Positions 7,927 through 17,267 of a DNA stretch of 56,592 bases are shown piece by piece (the first letter of the stretch is position 1; each line of letters begins with the position of its first letter). A program made the position numbers and the translations under genes. Below the pieces are notes generated by a model. It worked only from the letters and a program-made list of their open reading frames with translations. It was not told where the DNA came from and made no database searches. Source of the stretch: Calditrichota bacterium (GTDB taxonomy: Bacteria; Electryoneota; B3-LCP); assembly GCA_020051775.1 (NCBI GenBank), contig JAGVQJ010000123.1, positions 1-56,592 of the forward strand. The letters are read 5' to 3'.

Positions 7927-10581
7927 TTGAGTAAACCACTTAAACTGCGAGACGGGGATCGGATCGCGGTCATTGGCGGCGGCCCGGCTGGGACTTTTTT
8001 CTCTTTTTTGGCTACGCGTCTGGCTCGGGAACAGGGCCTTGCCATATCAGTTACGATTTTTGACGGCAAGGATTTCGAGCAGACGGGGCCTCCGGGCTGC
8101 AATATGTGCGCCGGCGTTATCTCCGAGACACTCTCGGAAAAGCTCCATGCCATCGGTTTGGATCCTCCCGCTGACCGGGTGCAAGTCGAAATTGAAAATT
8201 ACCTTTTCAATACCGAGCACTACAGCCTGTCATTATTCCGACGGCGAAGGCGTTTTCCCATCTATACGGTTTATCGTGGAAATGGCCCTCGGGATCGCAT
8301 TACTCAACAGAACGTCAGCTTCGATGATTATCTCCTCGATCGCTGCCGCGATGAGGGTGTGGCGATCATGCGGGAAATGGTCAGGGAGTTGATTCTGCCC
8401 GAAAACCGCTCGTCGCCGGTTATAATTCGCCACGGTAAGGCAAACACACTTTTTGAAGCCGCCTGGGTGGTAGTGGCCTGCGGCTTAAACACCAAGTTTC
8501 TGCAGTACCTATCCAACTTAGGGTTTGGGTACCGACCACCCCGAATGGTGCATACGGTGCAAGCCGAAATTCAATTACCGGAAGATTTTATCCGGCAACG
8601 CATCGGGCAAAGTATCACCACCTTTGCCTTGGAAGGCGGGCACATTCGCTTTGCAGCTTTTACGCCTAAAAAGCAACACTTAACCCTTAGTATCGTCGGC
8701 AAACATGACGTCGAGATTCGTGATTTGGACGCTGTTTTGGCTCATCCCCGGGTGAAAAACGACTTCCTGAAGGGACTGAGCGGCCACCGGGGGTTTTGCC
8801 TCTGCCGCCCCATGATCGCGCTGACACCAGCCCGTCAGGTCTTCACCGACAGGCTGACGATCATCGGTGACGCTGCATTTAGCCGGTATTACAAAAGCGG
8901 TATTGAATCCGCTTTCGACACAGCACAGGCAGCCGCTGAATGTGGATTCAAAACAGGCGTTTCCACGAGCGAATTCCGCCGGCAGTACATGAACCGCGAC
9001 ATGAGGGTCATTAAAAACAGCTCCTATTATGGCCGGACGCTCTATTGGTTTTATGACATTATCTTTCACAACCAACTGATGTCTGCTGCGCTGGTTTCAT
9101 TACTGCATCGCCGACCCCGTAGCTTTTCCAGCCGACTCATGTCCAGCGCTCTATGGAGTATGTTTACCGGCAATATTTCATATCGCACAATCATTTTGCG
9201 CCTTTTCCATCCCCGCTTGCAGGGACGCTTGATTCTGGAGTTAGGACGCGTGGTGATGAGGAAGCTCATTCTGGGTAAGGACGCTTTAGATAAAGGCAAT
9301 AGTGTGCGCCGCGAGGTTGATGCTCTGGGACCCTTGGGATCTGGGCAAACAGTCGCAATCATTGGTGGCGGCCCCGGTGGGGTGGGATGTGCCATCGCTT
9401 TGAAGAAATTCGCTCAAGAACGCGATCTCAAATTGAATATCGTTATTTACGAGGGGAAGGATTTCGAAACCTCGCCTCATTACAACCAGTGTGTGGGCGT
9501 GCTTTCACCGCCGATCGTGGACATTCTGGAAAAAGAGCTGGGGATACCTTTCCCGCACCACCTGGCGCAGAGAGAAATCACTGGATACGTTCTTCATTCC
9601 GATCACAATTCCCTACTTCTCCCCGGTGATGCAGCGTCCGTGTCAGTTCGTCGGGTCATGTTCGACAGCTATCTTCTTAAAGAGGCGCAAGCACGCGGCA
9701 TCGAAGTGGTCAAGAGTCGGGTTACGGATCTGGAATTTGGCCATGAAGCCGTCATGGTTTATTCGGAAACCGACAGCCGCCCGGTGGACGTCGTGGTCGG
9801 CGCATTTGGATTGGATGACGGTACGGCTAAGGTGTTTGAACGCTGTACAACCTATCGTCAACCTCGCTTTTTGAATTCGATTGTAACCAAGATCCATCCG
9901 GGCGTCATGGTGGTGCAGAATTTTGAAAACAACATCCACGCCTTTCTGCCCTCTGAGCCGGAAATCGAGTTTGGCGCGGTTACGCCCAAGCGAGATCATT
10001 TAACTATCAACGTCGCCGGTGCGGAGGTAACGGCGCAGTCGCTGCAGAACTTCCTGGCTCTGGAAGAAGTACAAAAAGTACTGCCTCCAGCCACAACCTG
10101 GGATCCAACAAAGGTGGCTTACTTTAAAGGCCGATTCCCGATTCGGGTGGCGAAGGGATTTTTCGGGGATCGTTATGTAATCATCGGCGATGCGGCCGGA
10201 TTGCTTAGACCATTTAAAGGTAAGGGAGTTAATAGCGCCATTCTGACTGGCATGCGGGCCGCTCGCACGATGCTGGATGACGGCATCAGCAAACAGGCCT
10301 TTGCTTCCTTCCAGGACAAGTGTCGGGACATAACCGGCGATCTGCCCTATGGTAAAGCGATGCGTTTCATGACGATGCGCATCGCCAACTGGAGAATATT
10401 AGACCCAATCCTGGAGACAGCGCGCCACAATCAGAAGCTTCGGCGGGCGCTCTTCGACAGCGTGTCAGCGCATCGTACGTTTAAGATTATCATTCACGAT
10501 TTCTGGGATATCAAGCTTTTCCTGAATCTGGCCAGAGCGATCACTCAACACGTGATGAAAATGATATTCAAACGAAAGTAG
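7927..10581 (+). CDS. Tandem-duplicated FAD-dependent oxidoreductase, geranylgeranyl-reductase-like
   Basis: 884 residues made of two homologous flavoprotein modules. Module 1 (about 1-430) has the dinucleotide motif AVIGGGPAGT, a GCNMCAGVISE segment typical of geranylgeranyl/digeranylgeranyl reductases, and a C-terminal FAD motif LTIIGDAAFSRYY. Module 2 (about 465-884) repeats these as AIIGGGPGGVG, YNQCVGVLSPP and VIIGDAAGLLRPFKGKGVN. The family reduces double bonds in prenyl chains of lipids, quinones or chlorophyll; the substrate here is unknown. Only TTG at 7927 can start the frame, because TGA lies at 7918-7920 and no ATG or GTG follows nearby. The downstream hypB starts 5 bases after the stop. 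The fused double length is the odd feature; most members are a single module of 350-450 residues. Confidence 0.8.
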   Translation: MSKPLKLRDGDRIAVIGGGPAGTFFSFLATRLAREQGLAISVTIFDGKDFEQTGPPGCNMCAGVISETLSEKLHAIGLDPPADRVQVEIENYLFNTEHYSLSLFRRRRRFPIYTVYRGNGPRDRITQQNVSFDDYLLDRCRDEGVAIMREMVRELILPENRSSPVIIRHGKANTLFEAAWVVVACGLNTKFLQYLSNLGFGYRPPRMVHTVQAEIQLPEDFIRQRIGQSITTFALEGGHIRFAAFTPKKQHLTLSIVGKHDVEIRDLDAVLAHPRVKNDFLKGLSGHRGFCLCRPMIALTPARQVFTDRLTIIGDAAFSRYYKSGIESAFDTAQAAAECGFKTGVSTSEFRRQYMNRDMRVIKNSSYYGRTLYWFYDIIFHNQLMSAALVSLLHRRPRSFSSRLMSSALWSMFTGNISYRTIILRLFHPRLQGRLILELGRVVMRKLILGKDALDKGNSVRREVDALGPLGSGQTVAIIGGGPGGVGCAIALKKFAQERDLKLNIVIYEGKDFETSPHYNQCVGVLSPPIVDILEKELGIPFPHHLAQREITGYVLHSDHNSLLLPGDAASVSVRRVMFDSYLLKEAQARGIEVVKSRVTDLEFGHEAVMVYSETDSRPVDVVVGAFGLDDGTAKVFERCTTYRQPRFLNSIVTKIHPGVMVVQNFENNIHAFLPSEPEIEFGAVTPKRDHLTINVAGAEVTAQSLQNFLALEEVQKVLPPATTWDPTKVAYFKGRFPIRVAKGFFGDRYVIIGDAAGLLRPFKGKGVNSAILTGMRAARTMLDDGISKQAFASFQDKCRDITGDLPYGKAMRFMTMRIANWRILDPILETARHNQKLRRALFDSVSAHRTFKIIIHDFWDIKLFLNLARAITQHVMKMIFKRK

Positions 10582-10586
10582 AGTTT

Positions 10587-11240
10587 ATGAAAATAAGCGT
10601 GCTTCAAAATATCCTGGCGGCCAACAACCAGATTGCTACGCAGACCCGCCTGACCTTGGCAGAGCATCTCATTCCCGCGATCAATTTGATCAGTTCACCC
10701 GGCGCAGGTAAGACCGCCATTCTGGAACGGACATTGGAGGCTTTGCAGGGCAAAACGGCTTGTGGTATCATTGAAGGTGATATCGCTACCACCCTTGACT
10801 CCGAGAGACTGTCGCGTTTTGGGTTCCCCATCGTGCAGATCAATACCGAACCGTTTGGCGGCGATTGCCATTTGAGCGCCAGCGCCATCCAGCAGGCTCT
10901 AACGCAACTGCCCCTGAATCAAATCCAACTGTTATTCATCGAGAACGTCGGCAATCTGGTCTGCCCGGCGGAATTCGATATAGGAGAAACCGCCAAGGTC
11001 ATCGTCCTGTCACTACCCGAGGGTGAGGACAAGCCGCTGAAATATCCCCTGGCCTTCCGTGAAGCCAAAGTTTGTCTTTTAAATAAAATGGATCTGCAAG
11101 GACCGCTGAAGACTAATATCAATCGCATCTTGGACCATATCAGACGCGTCAATCCCAACCTGCCGGTACTCCAGATCTCGGCTGCCACCGGGGAAGGTTT
11201 GGAGGCATGGCTAAGTTGGTTAACCAAAATATCAACATGA
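10587..11240 (+). CDS. hypB: HypB-like nickel-inserting GTPase
   Basis: 217 residues. The SIMIBI GTPase core is clear: P-loop SSPGAGKT (36-43), IEGDIATTLD, the CH pair at 94-95, FIENVGNLVCP with Cys126, and NKMD (166-169) for guanine specificity. HypB delivers nickel to [NiFe] hydrogenases and, with HypA, sometimes to urease. The metal-site Cys-His and Cys are all retained, and there is no N-terminal histidine-rich stretch. No hypA, other hyp genes or hydrogenase subunits are in the window, so its client is unseen. It overlaps the next gene by ATGA, which makes co-translation likely. Confidence 0.9.
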   Translation: MKISVLQNILAANNQIATQTRLTLAEHLIPAINLISSPGAGKTAILERTLEALQGKTACGIIEGDIATTLDSERLSRFGFPIVQINTEPFGGDCHLSASAIQQALTQLPLNQIQLLFIENVGNLVCPAEFDIGETAKVIVLSLPEGEDKPLKYPLAFREAKVCLLNKMDLQGPLKTNINRILDHIRRVNPNLPVLQISAATGEGLEAWLSWLTKIST

Positions 11241-12118
11241 AAATCCGCATATTACTCTTCCTTGCAGTCGCCCTTCTGGCGGCAGAAGTCAGTTCGGCGA
11301 AAAACACCAACCTCTACCCCATCGCCGTACTGCGTAATGGAAATGTTTGGGTTCTGAAAAATCGGGGCGTCTGGCAGCAGTTGACCACTACCGGCGATGC
11401 AAAATCTTTATGCTGGCTGGACAAAGAAACGATTTGTTATGCCCGCGGATTGAAATCCGGCTTGAAAGACCGACCGGATTGGCAGGGGTTGGAGGTTTAT
11501 TATGACCTCTTTACGGTGAAAAAAGGCGGCGGGATTTTCAGCCAATTCACGATGAACCACTTTGCCACTGAACCGGCCAAAGGCAACATTCCAGGGCGGG
11601 CGCTGTTCACACATATTGTTCTTGATCGGACTGAACCTGCTGATGTGTGGGAAACTATACTGCCGACGTTCCGTGACCGCTACCTGGGTATTCGCGGCCA
11701 TCAACCGGACGCCTCACCGGATCAACATTGGATTGCCGCCACTATGGGTGTTGAATCTGAGGGTATCGTCTTGCACAATTACCCCGATGCCAGCTCTTAC
11801 CGTAAGATGCCCGGGTCTTATAGCCGGCCAAGGTTTTCGCCTGATTCCAGGCAATTAGCATACTTGAATCATGATCCGGCCAAAGGAGGTGTCTATGTTC
11901 TCGACATGCCGGATGGCGATTCCCGTTGGATCATGCCCGTGCCGGCGGGTTTCCGTAGCATCGAAGATTTCGGTTGGTCATCGGACGGAACAGGCTTTAT
12001 TTTGCTGCTGCTCGACAATTCCGGAAAAAAGGATCTGTACTTTCATGAAATCGGCGCAAAAACCGAGGTCCGATTGACGGAAACAGGAGACGTCGAAAGG
12101 GCAACCGGTTGGCATTAG
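11237..12118 (+). CDS. Exported TolB/WD40-like beta-propeller protein
   Basis: 293 residues from the ATG at 11237, which overlaps the hypB stop. An in-frame ATG 30 bases earlier would lie inside hypB. A clear signal peptide (MKIRILLFLAVALLAAEVSSA) is followed by blades of the type SRPRFSPDSRQLAYLN and DFGWSSDGTGFILLLLDN, the TolB/PD40 repeat pattern. Such propellers usually bind partner proteins or ligands in the periplasm. No enzymatic residues are recognised. It is 12 bases before the PHP-domain gene. Confidence 0.7.
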   Translation: MKIRILLFLAVALLAAEVSSAKNTNLYPIAVLRNGNVWVLKNRGVWQQLTTTGDAKSLCWLDKETICYARGLKSGLKDRPDWQGLEVYYDLFTVKKGGGIFSQFTMNHFATEPAKGNIPGRALFTHIVLDRTEPADVWETILPTFRDRYLGIRGHQPDASPDQHWIAATMGVESEGIVLHNYPDASSYRKMPGSYSRPRFSPDSRQLAYLNHDPAKGGVYVLDMPDGDSRWIMPVPAGFRSIEDFGWSSDGTGFILLLLDNSGKKDLYFHEIGAKTEVRLTETGDVERATGWH

Positions 12119-12130
12119 TTCGGAGGAAAC

Positions 12131-14845
12131 ATGCGATCTTATCTGCTGATTATTCTGATGATCATCATGACCGTTCCCGCGAGGGCGGGAAAGATCATCA
12201 ATACTGAAGTTTACCCCAAACCCGCCCATGAAGGTGAGCCGGTTTATTTTGGGATTGAATTCCAGGATGAAGCGAGTAGCAGCCTGCAGAACCGAGTGGA
12301 AATCCTTATAGCAGGAAGACCACTAACCGTTGCTCTGGTTAATCCGCAAACCGCTCCCAATGGGAACCGTCAATTACTCCTCCGGGGGACGGCGCCCGTG
12401 GATTTCGATTGGCGTCAAGTCACGATAAGATTAGATGAACAGGATTACCCGGCCGGTCCCGACGACCCCTACATGATTTGTGACGCTCCCTTCAGGGTCA
12501 AATCCGCCTCTACGACATTGCCAATCAGTGTAGCCTTCCACGACGCTCATTTCGATGATGTGGAGCTCCAGTATGTAGACGTCATTAATGACGCCACCGG
12601 CCAATTGGTGAACAGTTACCCCATCTGGCAGTGGATCGCAACCCCATTTCAATCATACCTCTTCGATGATCTGACTGCTGCCAACTTCAATTGTACGGCG
12701 GGTGACACCGCCTGGATCAAGGTGGTCCTGCATTGTGACGACCACGACTGGCCGTTTATCCCCGAAGCGTATACCTTCACGCAGCATCTTAAGGTTCGCG
12801 TAGGCCGCGATTTACCATCGCTGCCGGGTTGGTATTCTGGAGACATTCACACTCATAGCCAGTATACCAACAACCTTTACGAATATGGCGGCCCGTTGGA
12901 AATGTATGCCGCCGCTGCTCAAGCAGTGGGTCTAAGCTTTGTCACGGTCAGCGATCATTCCAGCGATTTCGACGCTTCCGGCAACCTGTGGGGGCAGATG
13001 GCGATAGCCTGCGCTCAAAGCTCCACTCCGCAGGTGCACCTGTTCCCGGCTGAAGAGGTTTGTCTTGATGACAACGAGATCAACAACTCCACCGATAACC
13101 GCATCCACTATCTGAACTATTCCAACTTCTTTATCCGTGGGCCGGAAGCTCCTATCACCCAGTCGCTGGATGTGTCCGATCAGTTCACCTACCTTTCGCA
13201 AGCGTTGGCGCTGATGGAGAGCGGGGGCGGATTCGGCTATGCCGCGCATCCCTTCCAGGCGTATGATCCTTTTCAGGCCTGGTTCGGTTTGGCGATGATG
13301 ACGTGGTCGGGAGAAAATTACACTATCGCGCGCTCATCTTCAGTCTTCGCCGGTCTGGAGATCATGAATGAGCGCAACCGGTACAAGAAAGACGTCACTT
13401 ACTGGTATGAACTAAATCCTTTTCCCTGGCAAGATAATCCCAACTGGGAATTCGAGAATACCTGGATCACACAGGGCCTGGGACAGTGGGATAACTTTCT
13501 CTCTGCTGGACTGACGCAAAACCTGGTTACCCCGGCTTTATTACCACAGAAATTATTCGTTTCTGCCGGATCGGATTGCCATGGGGATTTCAATTACCGC
13601 ACCTATAACGTTGATCCCATTTTCTACGACGTTTGGGCCACGGATAACGCCTTCGGTCACCTGCGCACCGCTGTGTTCGTTCCGGGATACGGTCCGGGCC
13701 AGTTACCACCGCTATCTGAGATTATGGCGGCATACCGTCTGGGGCGGAGCATAAGCACCGACGGGCCTTTCGTGGAAATTGGTGTTGACGCTAATGGCGA
13801 TGGCGATTTGGACGATCTGGAGGATATACGCCTGGGGGATGACGGTGTAATTTATACTCCACAAGTGGGTAACGCCAGGTTGCAGATTTCCTGGCAATCG
13901 AACGAAGATTGGGGAACAGTGCAATCATTAGCTATCTTCCGAGGCGATCCCGCTACAGGTTCGAATCCGATCCCAGTCTGGATTTCAGGCCCAAACAATT
14001 ACAGCGGACAGCAAAACATCCCACTGGCCAACCTGGTTTCCAGCCCTACTGCAGGATGGGTATATTTGCGCGCCGAAGCTTTAGGCACGCCGCTTCCTGA
14101 TGGCTCACGCCATGCCTTCACCAATCCTGTCTGGTTGCGGGTGGATCCTACTCCGACGGCTTCAGTTTCAATTCAGCCGCAGACTCTGCCGGTGCAGATT
14201 CCGCATAATGGTGGCAGTTTCCAATACACCATCACCGCGACGAATCAAACTACCGCTCCACTCTCCTGCCAAGTCTGGATCGAGGCTATCCTTCCCAGCG
14301 GTAATGTCTACCCGCTACTGAATACCCCAGTCGCACTCCCGGCGGGTGTTTCTGCCACCCGAGTGAGGCAACAAGTGATTCCCGCTTCGGCTCCAGCCGG
14401 GGATTATGTCTTCCGCGCGGGTATTGGCTTCTACCCTACTCTCTGGTCGAGTGATGGATTTATGTTCTCGAAATTGGGATCGAGAAGCCATGACGAATTT
14501 TCCGCTTTTAGCGGTTCGAATGACGGATGGATCGGCACTGGAGAAATCTTTTCGGAAGCTATAGCCGCCTCTGCTCATCAACTCCCTTTATGCGACCTAT
14601 CGGCCAGTCCAAATCCTTTCAACGCTACTATGGCTATCCGTTATCAGCTCTCAGCTTTCAGTCAGGTTAGATTACGAATATTCGACACCACCGGCAGATT
14701 GGTAACCACACTCATGGAGGCCTGGAAGGAAGCCGGCACACACCAGATAACTTTCGATGGATCGGAATTGGCTTCTGGCCTTTATTTTTACCAAATGATG
14801 GTCAACCATGAGATTTATTCGGGCAAACTGCTGCTGCTCAAATAA
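12131..14845 (+). CDS. Secreted PHP-domain (CehA/McbA-like) metallohydrolase with C-terminal sorting tail
   Basis: 904 residues behind a GGAGG site. A signal peptide (MRSYLLIILMIIMTVPARA) is followed by a beta-rich N-terminal part. The catalytic region begins near residue 237 with SGDIHTHSQYT and continues with VTVSDHSSDFD, AAHPFQ and SAGSDCHGDF, metal-binding His/Asp clusters matching PHP-type hydrolases annotated as CehA/McbA family. A further Ig-like segment resembles one in the protein at 54864. The last 80 residues (ASPNPFNATMAIRYQL, DTTGRLV, SGLYFYQM, KLLLLK) are the T9SS/FlgD-like tail. The substrate is unknown; phosphoesters or carbamates are typical of the family. The gene ends in a strong hairpin terminator. 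Confidence 0.8.
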   Translation: MRSYLLIILMIIMTVPARAGKIINTEVYPKPAHEGEPVYFGIEFQDEASSSLQNRVEILIAGRPLTVALVNPQTAPNGNRQLLLRGTAPVDFDWRQVTIRLDEQDYPAGPDDPYMICDAPFRVKSASTTLPISVAFHDAHFDDVELQYVDVINDATGQLVNSYPIWQWIATPFQSYLFDDLTAANFNCTAGDTAWIKVVLHCDDHDWPFIPEAYTFTQHLKVRVGRDLPSLPGWYSGDIHTHSQYTNNLYEYGGPLEMYAAAAQAVGLSFVTVSDHSSDFDASGNLWGQMAIACAQSSTPQVHLFPAEEVCLDDNEINNSTDNRIHYLNYSNFFIRGPEAPITQSLDVSDQFTYLSQALALMESGGGFGYAAHPFQAYDPFQAWFGLAMMTWSGENYTIARSSSVFAGLEIMNERNRYKKDVTYWYELNPFPWQDNPNWEFENTWITQGLGQWDNFLSAGLTQNLVTPALLPQKLFVSAGSDCHGDFNYRTYNVDPIFYDVWATDNAFGHLRTAVFVPGYGPGQLPPLSEIMAAYRLGRSISTDGPFVEIGVDANGDGDLDDLEDIRLGDDGVIYTPQVGNARLQISWQSNEDWGTVQSLAIFRGDPATGSNPIPVWISGPNNYSGQQNIPLANLVSSPTAGWVYLRAEALGTPLPDGSRHAFTNPVWLRVDPTPTASVSIQPQTLPVQIPHNGGSFQYTITATNQTTAPLSCQVWIEAILPSGNVYPLLNTPVALPAGVSATRVRQQVIPASAPAGDYVFRAGIGFYPTLWSSDGFMFSKLGSRSHDEFSAFSGSNDGWIGTGEIFSEAIAASAHQLPLCDLSASPNPFNATMAIRYQLSAFSQVRLRIFDTTGRLVTTLMEAWKEAGTHQITFDGSELASGLYFYQMMVNHEIYSGKLLLLK

Positions 14846-14870
14846 GTCGAATCTGGATTTATGGCAAATT

Positions 14871-14906
14871 AAAAGCGGAAGCCACATGCGGCTCCCGCTT
14901 TTTTCT
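14871..14906. terminator. Bidirectional intrinsic terminator
   Basis: AAAAGCGGAAGCC and a GGCTCCCGCTTTT arm form a stem with a T run after it. It lies between the convergent genes ending at 14845 and 14929. Confidence 0.8.
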
Positions 14907-14928
14907 TTTCCATTATGACCATCGAAGC

Positions 14929-16431
14929 TTACTTGAGCAAGACAGCCTTCCCGGAGGAGGCCTTGCCGTCAGCTTCCACATGATAGACATAAGTTCCGCT
15001 GGGGAGGTTAGCGCCATCGAATTCGATCTTGTGAATCCCGGCTTCCAGCGCACGCTGACACAACTTCGCTACAACCCGGCCAGTAATATCACATACGGTT
15101 AGATTGACTAGGGAGGCATGTTCCAACCTCAGCTCTATCGTTGTGACAGGATTAAAGGGATTTGGACAATTCGAGATATTCAAGCAATGTGACTGAGGTT
15201 GTGTCGGAGCACCGGATTGGATGGGAATCAGGGAATCCCTCAGATCCAAATCAGGAGCGCAGTCTAACAGAGACTGAACCCAGTGGAAACCCATATCCAC
15301 TATTCCGTTATCCAGCACCATATCGGTGCGAGTGCTGCCCGGGATCATCTGGGAGGCGGGATCCCCGGCATTCACACAGGGGCTATTCGAGGCTTGCCCG
15401 GCGGCAATCTGGGACAGGAAGCAATAGCCGGCAGTGGGCAGGTTGATAAACAGCGGATCCGAGCTGATGTTGCCGGTTCCAGTCAATCCTCCTTCCACGC
15501 AGGAATACACCATAGCGACGGTGCCATATAGATTTGGACTGGTGGTGGCAACGTTGCTATAAACGATATTATTCCTTCCGCCCGCGACGCCATTTGAGTA
15601 AGTACTGATACCGGCTCCGTGAGCGGACGAGCTGTTCACGGTAGAACGATTTCTGGCGATGGTATTATTGTTAAACTCAGCCGTACAATTGGCCACTAAG
15701 ATACCGCCCCCCTGGTAAGATGCGGCATTTGCGAGAATGAGGTTATTACGGAAGATGCTGTTGTCTGAATTTTCGCAGCGGATCCCGCCGCCTCCACAGC
15801 TTCCTCACGTACCAGCCGAAGAATTCTTCGCGAATACACTATGAGTGACATAAGCACCAGGGCTGTTATAGATGAAGATGCCGCCTCCGCTGGTGGTGGC
15901 GCTGTTATTGTAAAACAGCGAATTATCCACAGACAGACTGGTTCCCTGAGTGGCATAGATACCTGCGCCATTAGCAGCATTGCAATTGGTAATTTTGCAA
16001 TGGGATATCGCAACATTAGCTCCAGCACAGTAGATTCCGCCTCCCCAACCACTGGGTGTGGTTTGATTTTTTGCATAATCCACCAGGCAATGAGTCATGA
16101 TGCCAGAGGCGCCGTTATAGAACCGAACTCCGCCGTGTTTGCAGAGGTCATCGGGATTCAAACGTATGAACTTAATCGAGTCCTGAGCAGTGCCGAGTGC
16201 GAACAAATGACCATAGACATAAATGACGAAGTGCCCTGAGAATTTTAAGGTGGCTCCTGCCTGTATGGACAAAGTATCACCTGCTGCCACTTGGCAATCG
16301 CCATCTACAATGTACTCTCCGGAACCCAGAGATCCGGATAACGCACCATGCAAGTAGGGTTGTCCTACGGCAAATAAAGGGATCAGCCATAAAGCGAATC
16401 CGGCCAGCAGTGTGACTTTCAACTTGAACAT
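14929..16431 (-). pseudogene. Beta-helix surface protein with T9SS-like tail, interrupted by one in-frame TGA
   Basis: A single reading frame of 501 codons runs from an ATG with a perfect AGGAGGG site at 16431 to a TAA at 14929, broken only by TGA at 15807-15805. The upstream part (208 residues) has a signal peptide ending near AVGQP and beta-helix rungs (GGGIYCAG, NSATTSGGGIFIYNS). Reading continues after TGA as GSCGGGGIRCEN with further rungs, then the tail NCPNPFNPVTTIEL, DITGRVV, SGTYVYHV, KAVLLK. A change of GGA (Gly) to TGA explains it best. Alternatives are a sequencing error or readthrough. The promoter upstream is intact, so decay is recent if real. If expressed as written, only the 208-residue half without the sorting tail is made. 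Confidence 0.75.
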
Positions 16432-16472
16432 AAACCCTCCTTCTAGTTGGAGTTCTTCACTCGATTTTATGC

Positions 16473-16501
16473 AATATAGGAAAAATATCCGTCAAAAGCA
16501 A
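16473..16501 (-). promoter_or_regulatory. Sigma-70-type promoter for the beta-helix gene
   Basis: Minus strand: TTGCTT (16501-16496), 17 bases, TATATT (16478-16473). It is about 40 bases upstream of the ATG at 16431. Confidence 0.65.
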
Positions 16502-16748
16502 GCATTTTTTAATTTTAGGAATTTTTCCATCTAAAACAAAGCCGGTAATAATGGGATAAGCTACTATCCTTGGTAAAACGGAATTGGCGTCAGCACTTGA
16601 ATATCCGCCCCAACATCTAAATAAAATATATCGTAAATCTTAACGGAAGGCAGAAACAATTTGCCTTCAACAATTGTAGTAATTCCCAAATCCTATAACT
16701 ATTCATACTGAGTGGCGGTTGTCTACATTATTCTGGTTAGGTGCTATT
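16502..16748. other. Non-coding AT-rich gap
   Basis: The 317 bases between the two divergent starts (16431 and 16749) hold the minus-strand promoter at 16473-16501. In the remainder I see no gene, repeat or convincing plus-strand promoter. Confidence 0.4.
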
Positions 16749-17099
16749 ATGGAATATTACTCAATTCGAATTGGAGTATTAACTGGTGCGGCGATATTTT
16801 TTGTCTCCATCTTATCATCCTGCGCCTCTATACAACCTACCAATTCAATAAATACGCTGAATGCTGCTGGCATGCACGATTGTCAACAAGAGTACGATCA
16901 GGCTATTGCGCTCTTTCAGGCAGGTGAGTATCAGCGCGCAGAGGATGGGTTTAAACACCTTGCCAAATTAGAATTCTCGCAATCCCGGATGGAGGAATTG
17001 CAGTCATGGTTGGGGCGCTGTGAACTGTGTTTATCCAGCCCGTTCAAACCGGGGCGTTTTTGGGCGGTTGCAAGCGATGGTCTCAGTTCCCTTGAATGA
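16749..17099 (+). CDS. Small lipoprotein with a tetratricopeptide-like region
   Basis: 116 residues from the ATG at 16749; a TTG 30 bases earlier is also possible. A hydrophobic stretch ends in a lipobox (FVSILSSC), so it should be lipid-anchored after Sec export. Residues after the anchor (CQQEYDQAIALFQAGEYQRAEDGFKHLAK) match one TPR-like helical hairpin, a protein-binding motif. The protein stops soon after SPFKPGRFWAVASDGLSSLE, a few bases before a mobile inverted-repeat element. It may therefore be truncated by that insertion. It uses TGA as stop. The role is unknown. Confidence 0.6.
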   Translation: MEYYSIRIGVLTGAAIFFVSILSSCASIQPTNSINTLNAAGMHDCQQEYDQAIALFQAGEYQRAEDGFKHLAKLEFSQSRMEELQSWLGRCELCLSSPFKPGRFWAVASDGLSSLE

Positions 17100-17113
17100 T
17101 CGAATACCAGCAC

Positions 17114-17265
17114 AATGAAATAAACGAAGCTGTCCCAAAAGTCTTGGAAAGTCATTGCGAGCGAAGCGAAGTAATCTCATACGTTTCAAATAATAGGAGA
17201 TTGCTTCGGGACTTCGTCCCTCGCAATGACGGTCTGGGTGACTTTTGGGACAGCCTTATTTCATT
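17114..17265. mobile_element. Nested inverted-repeat (MITE-like) element
   Basis: Outer arms AATGAAATAA...GCTGTCCCAAAAGTC (17114-17143) and GACTTTTGGGACAGC...TTATTTCATT (17240-17265) are inverted copies with a 4-base length difference. Inside lies a second inverted repeat, GTCATTGCGAGCGAAGCGAA (from 17151) against a CTTCG...CTCGCAATGAC arm (to 17230), which resembles the widespread CATTGCGAG-type intergenic palindromes. The element has no gene. Its right end is 2 bases from the tRNA 3' end. Confidence 0.7.
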
Positions 17266-17267
17266 CC

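Noticed and set aside
14929-16431. Selenocysteine or recoded-TGA reading for the interrupted beta-helix gene
   Set aside because: TGA is an ordinary stop in several intact genes here, beta-helix proteins are not selenoproteins, and no SECIS-like hairpin is obvious after the codon.
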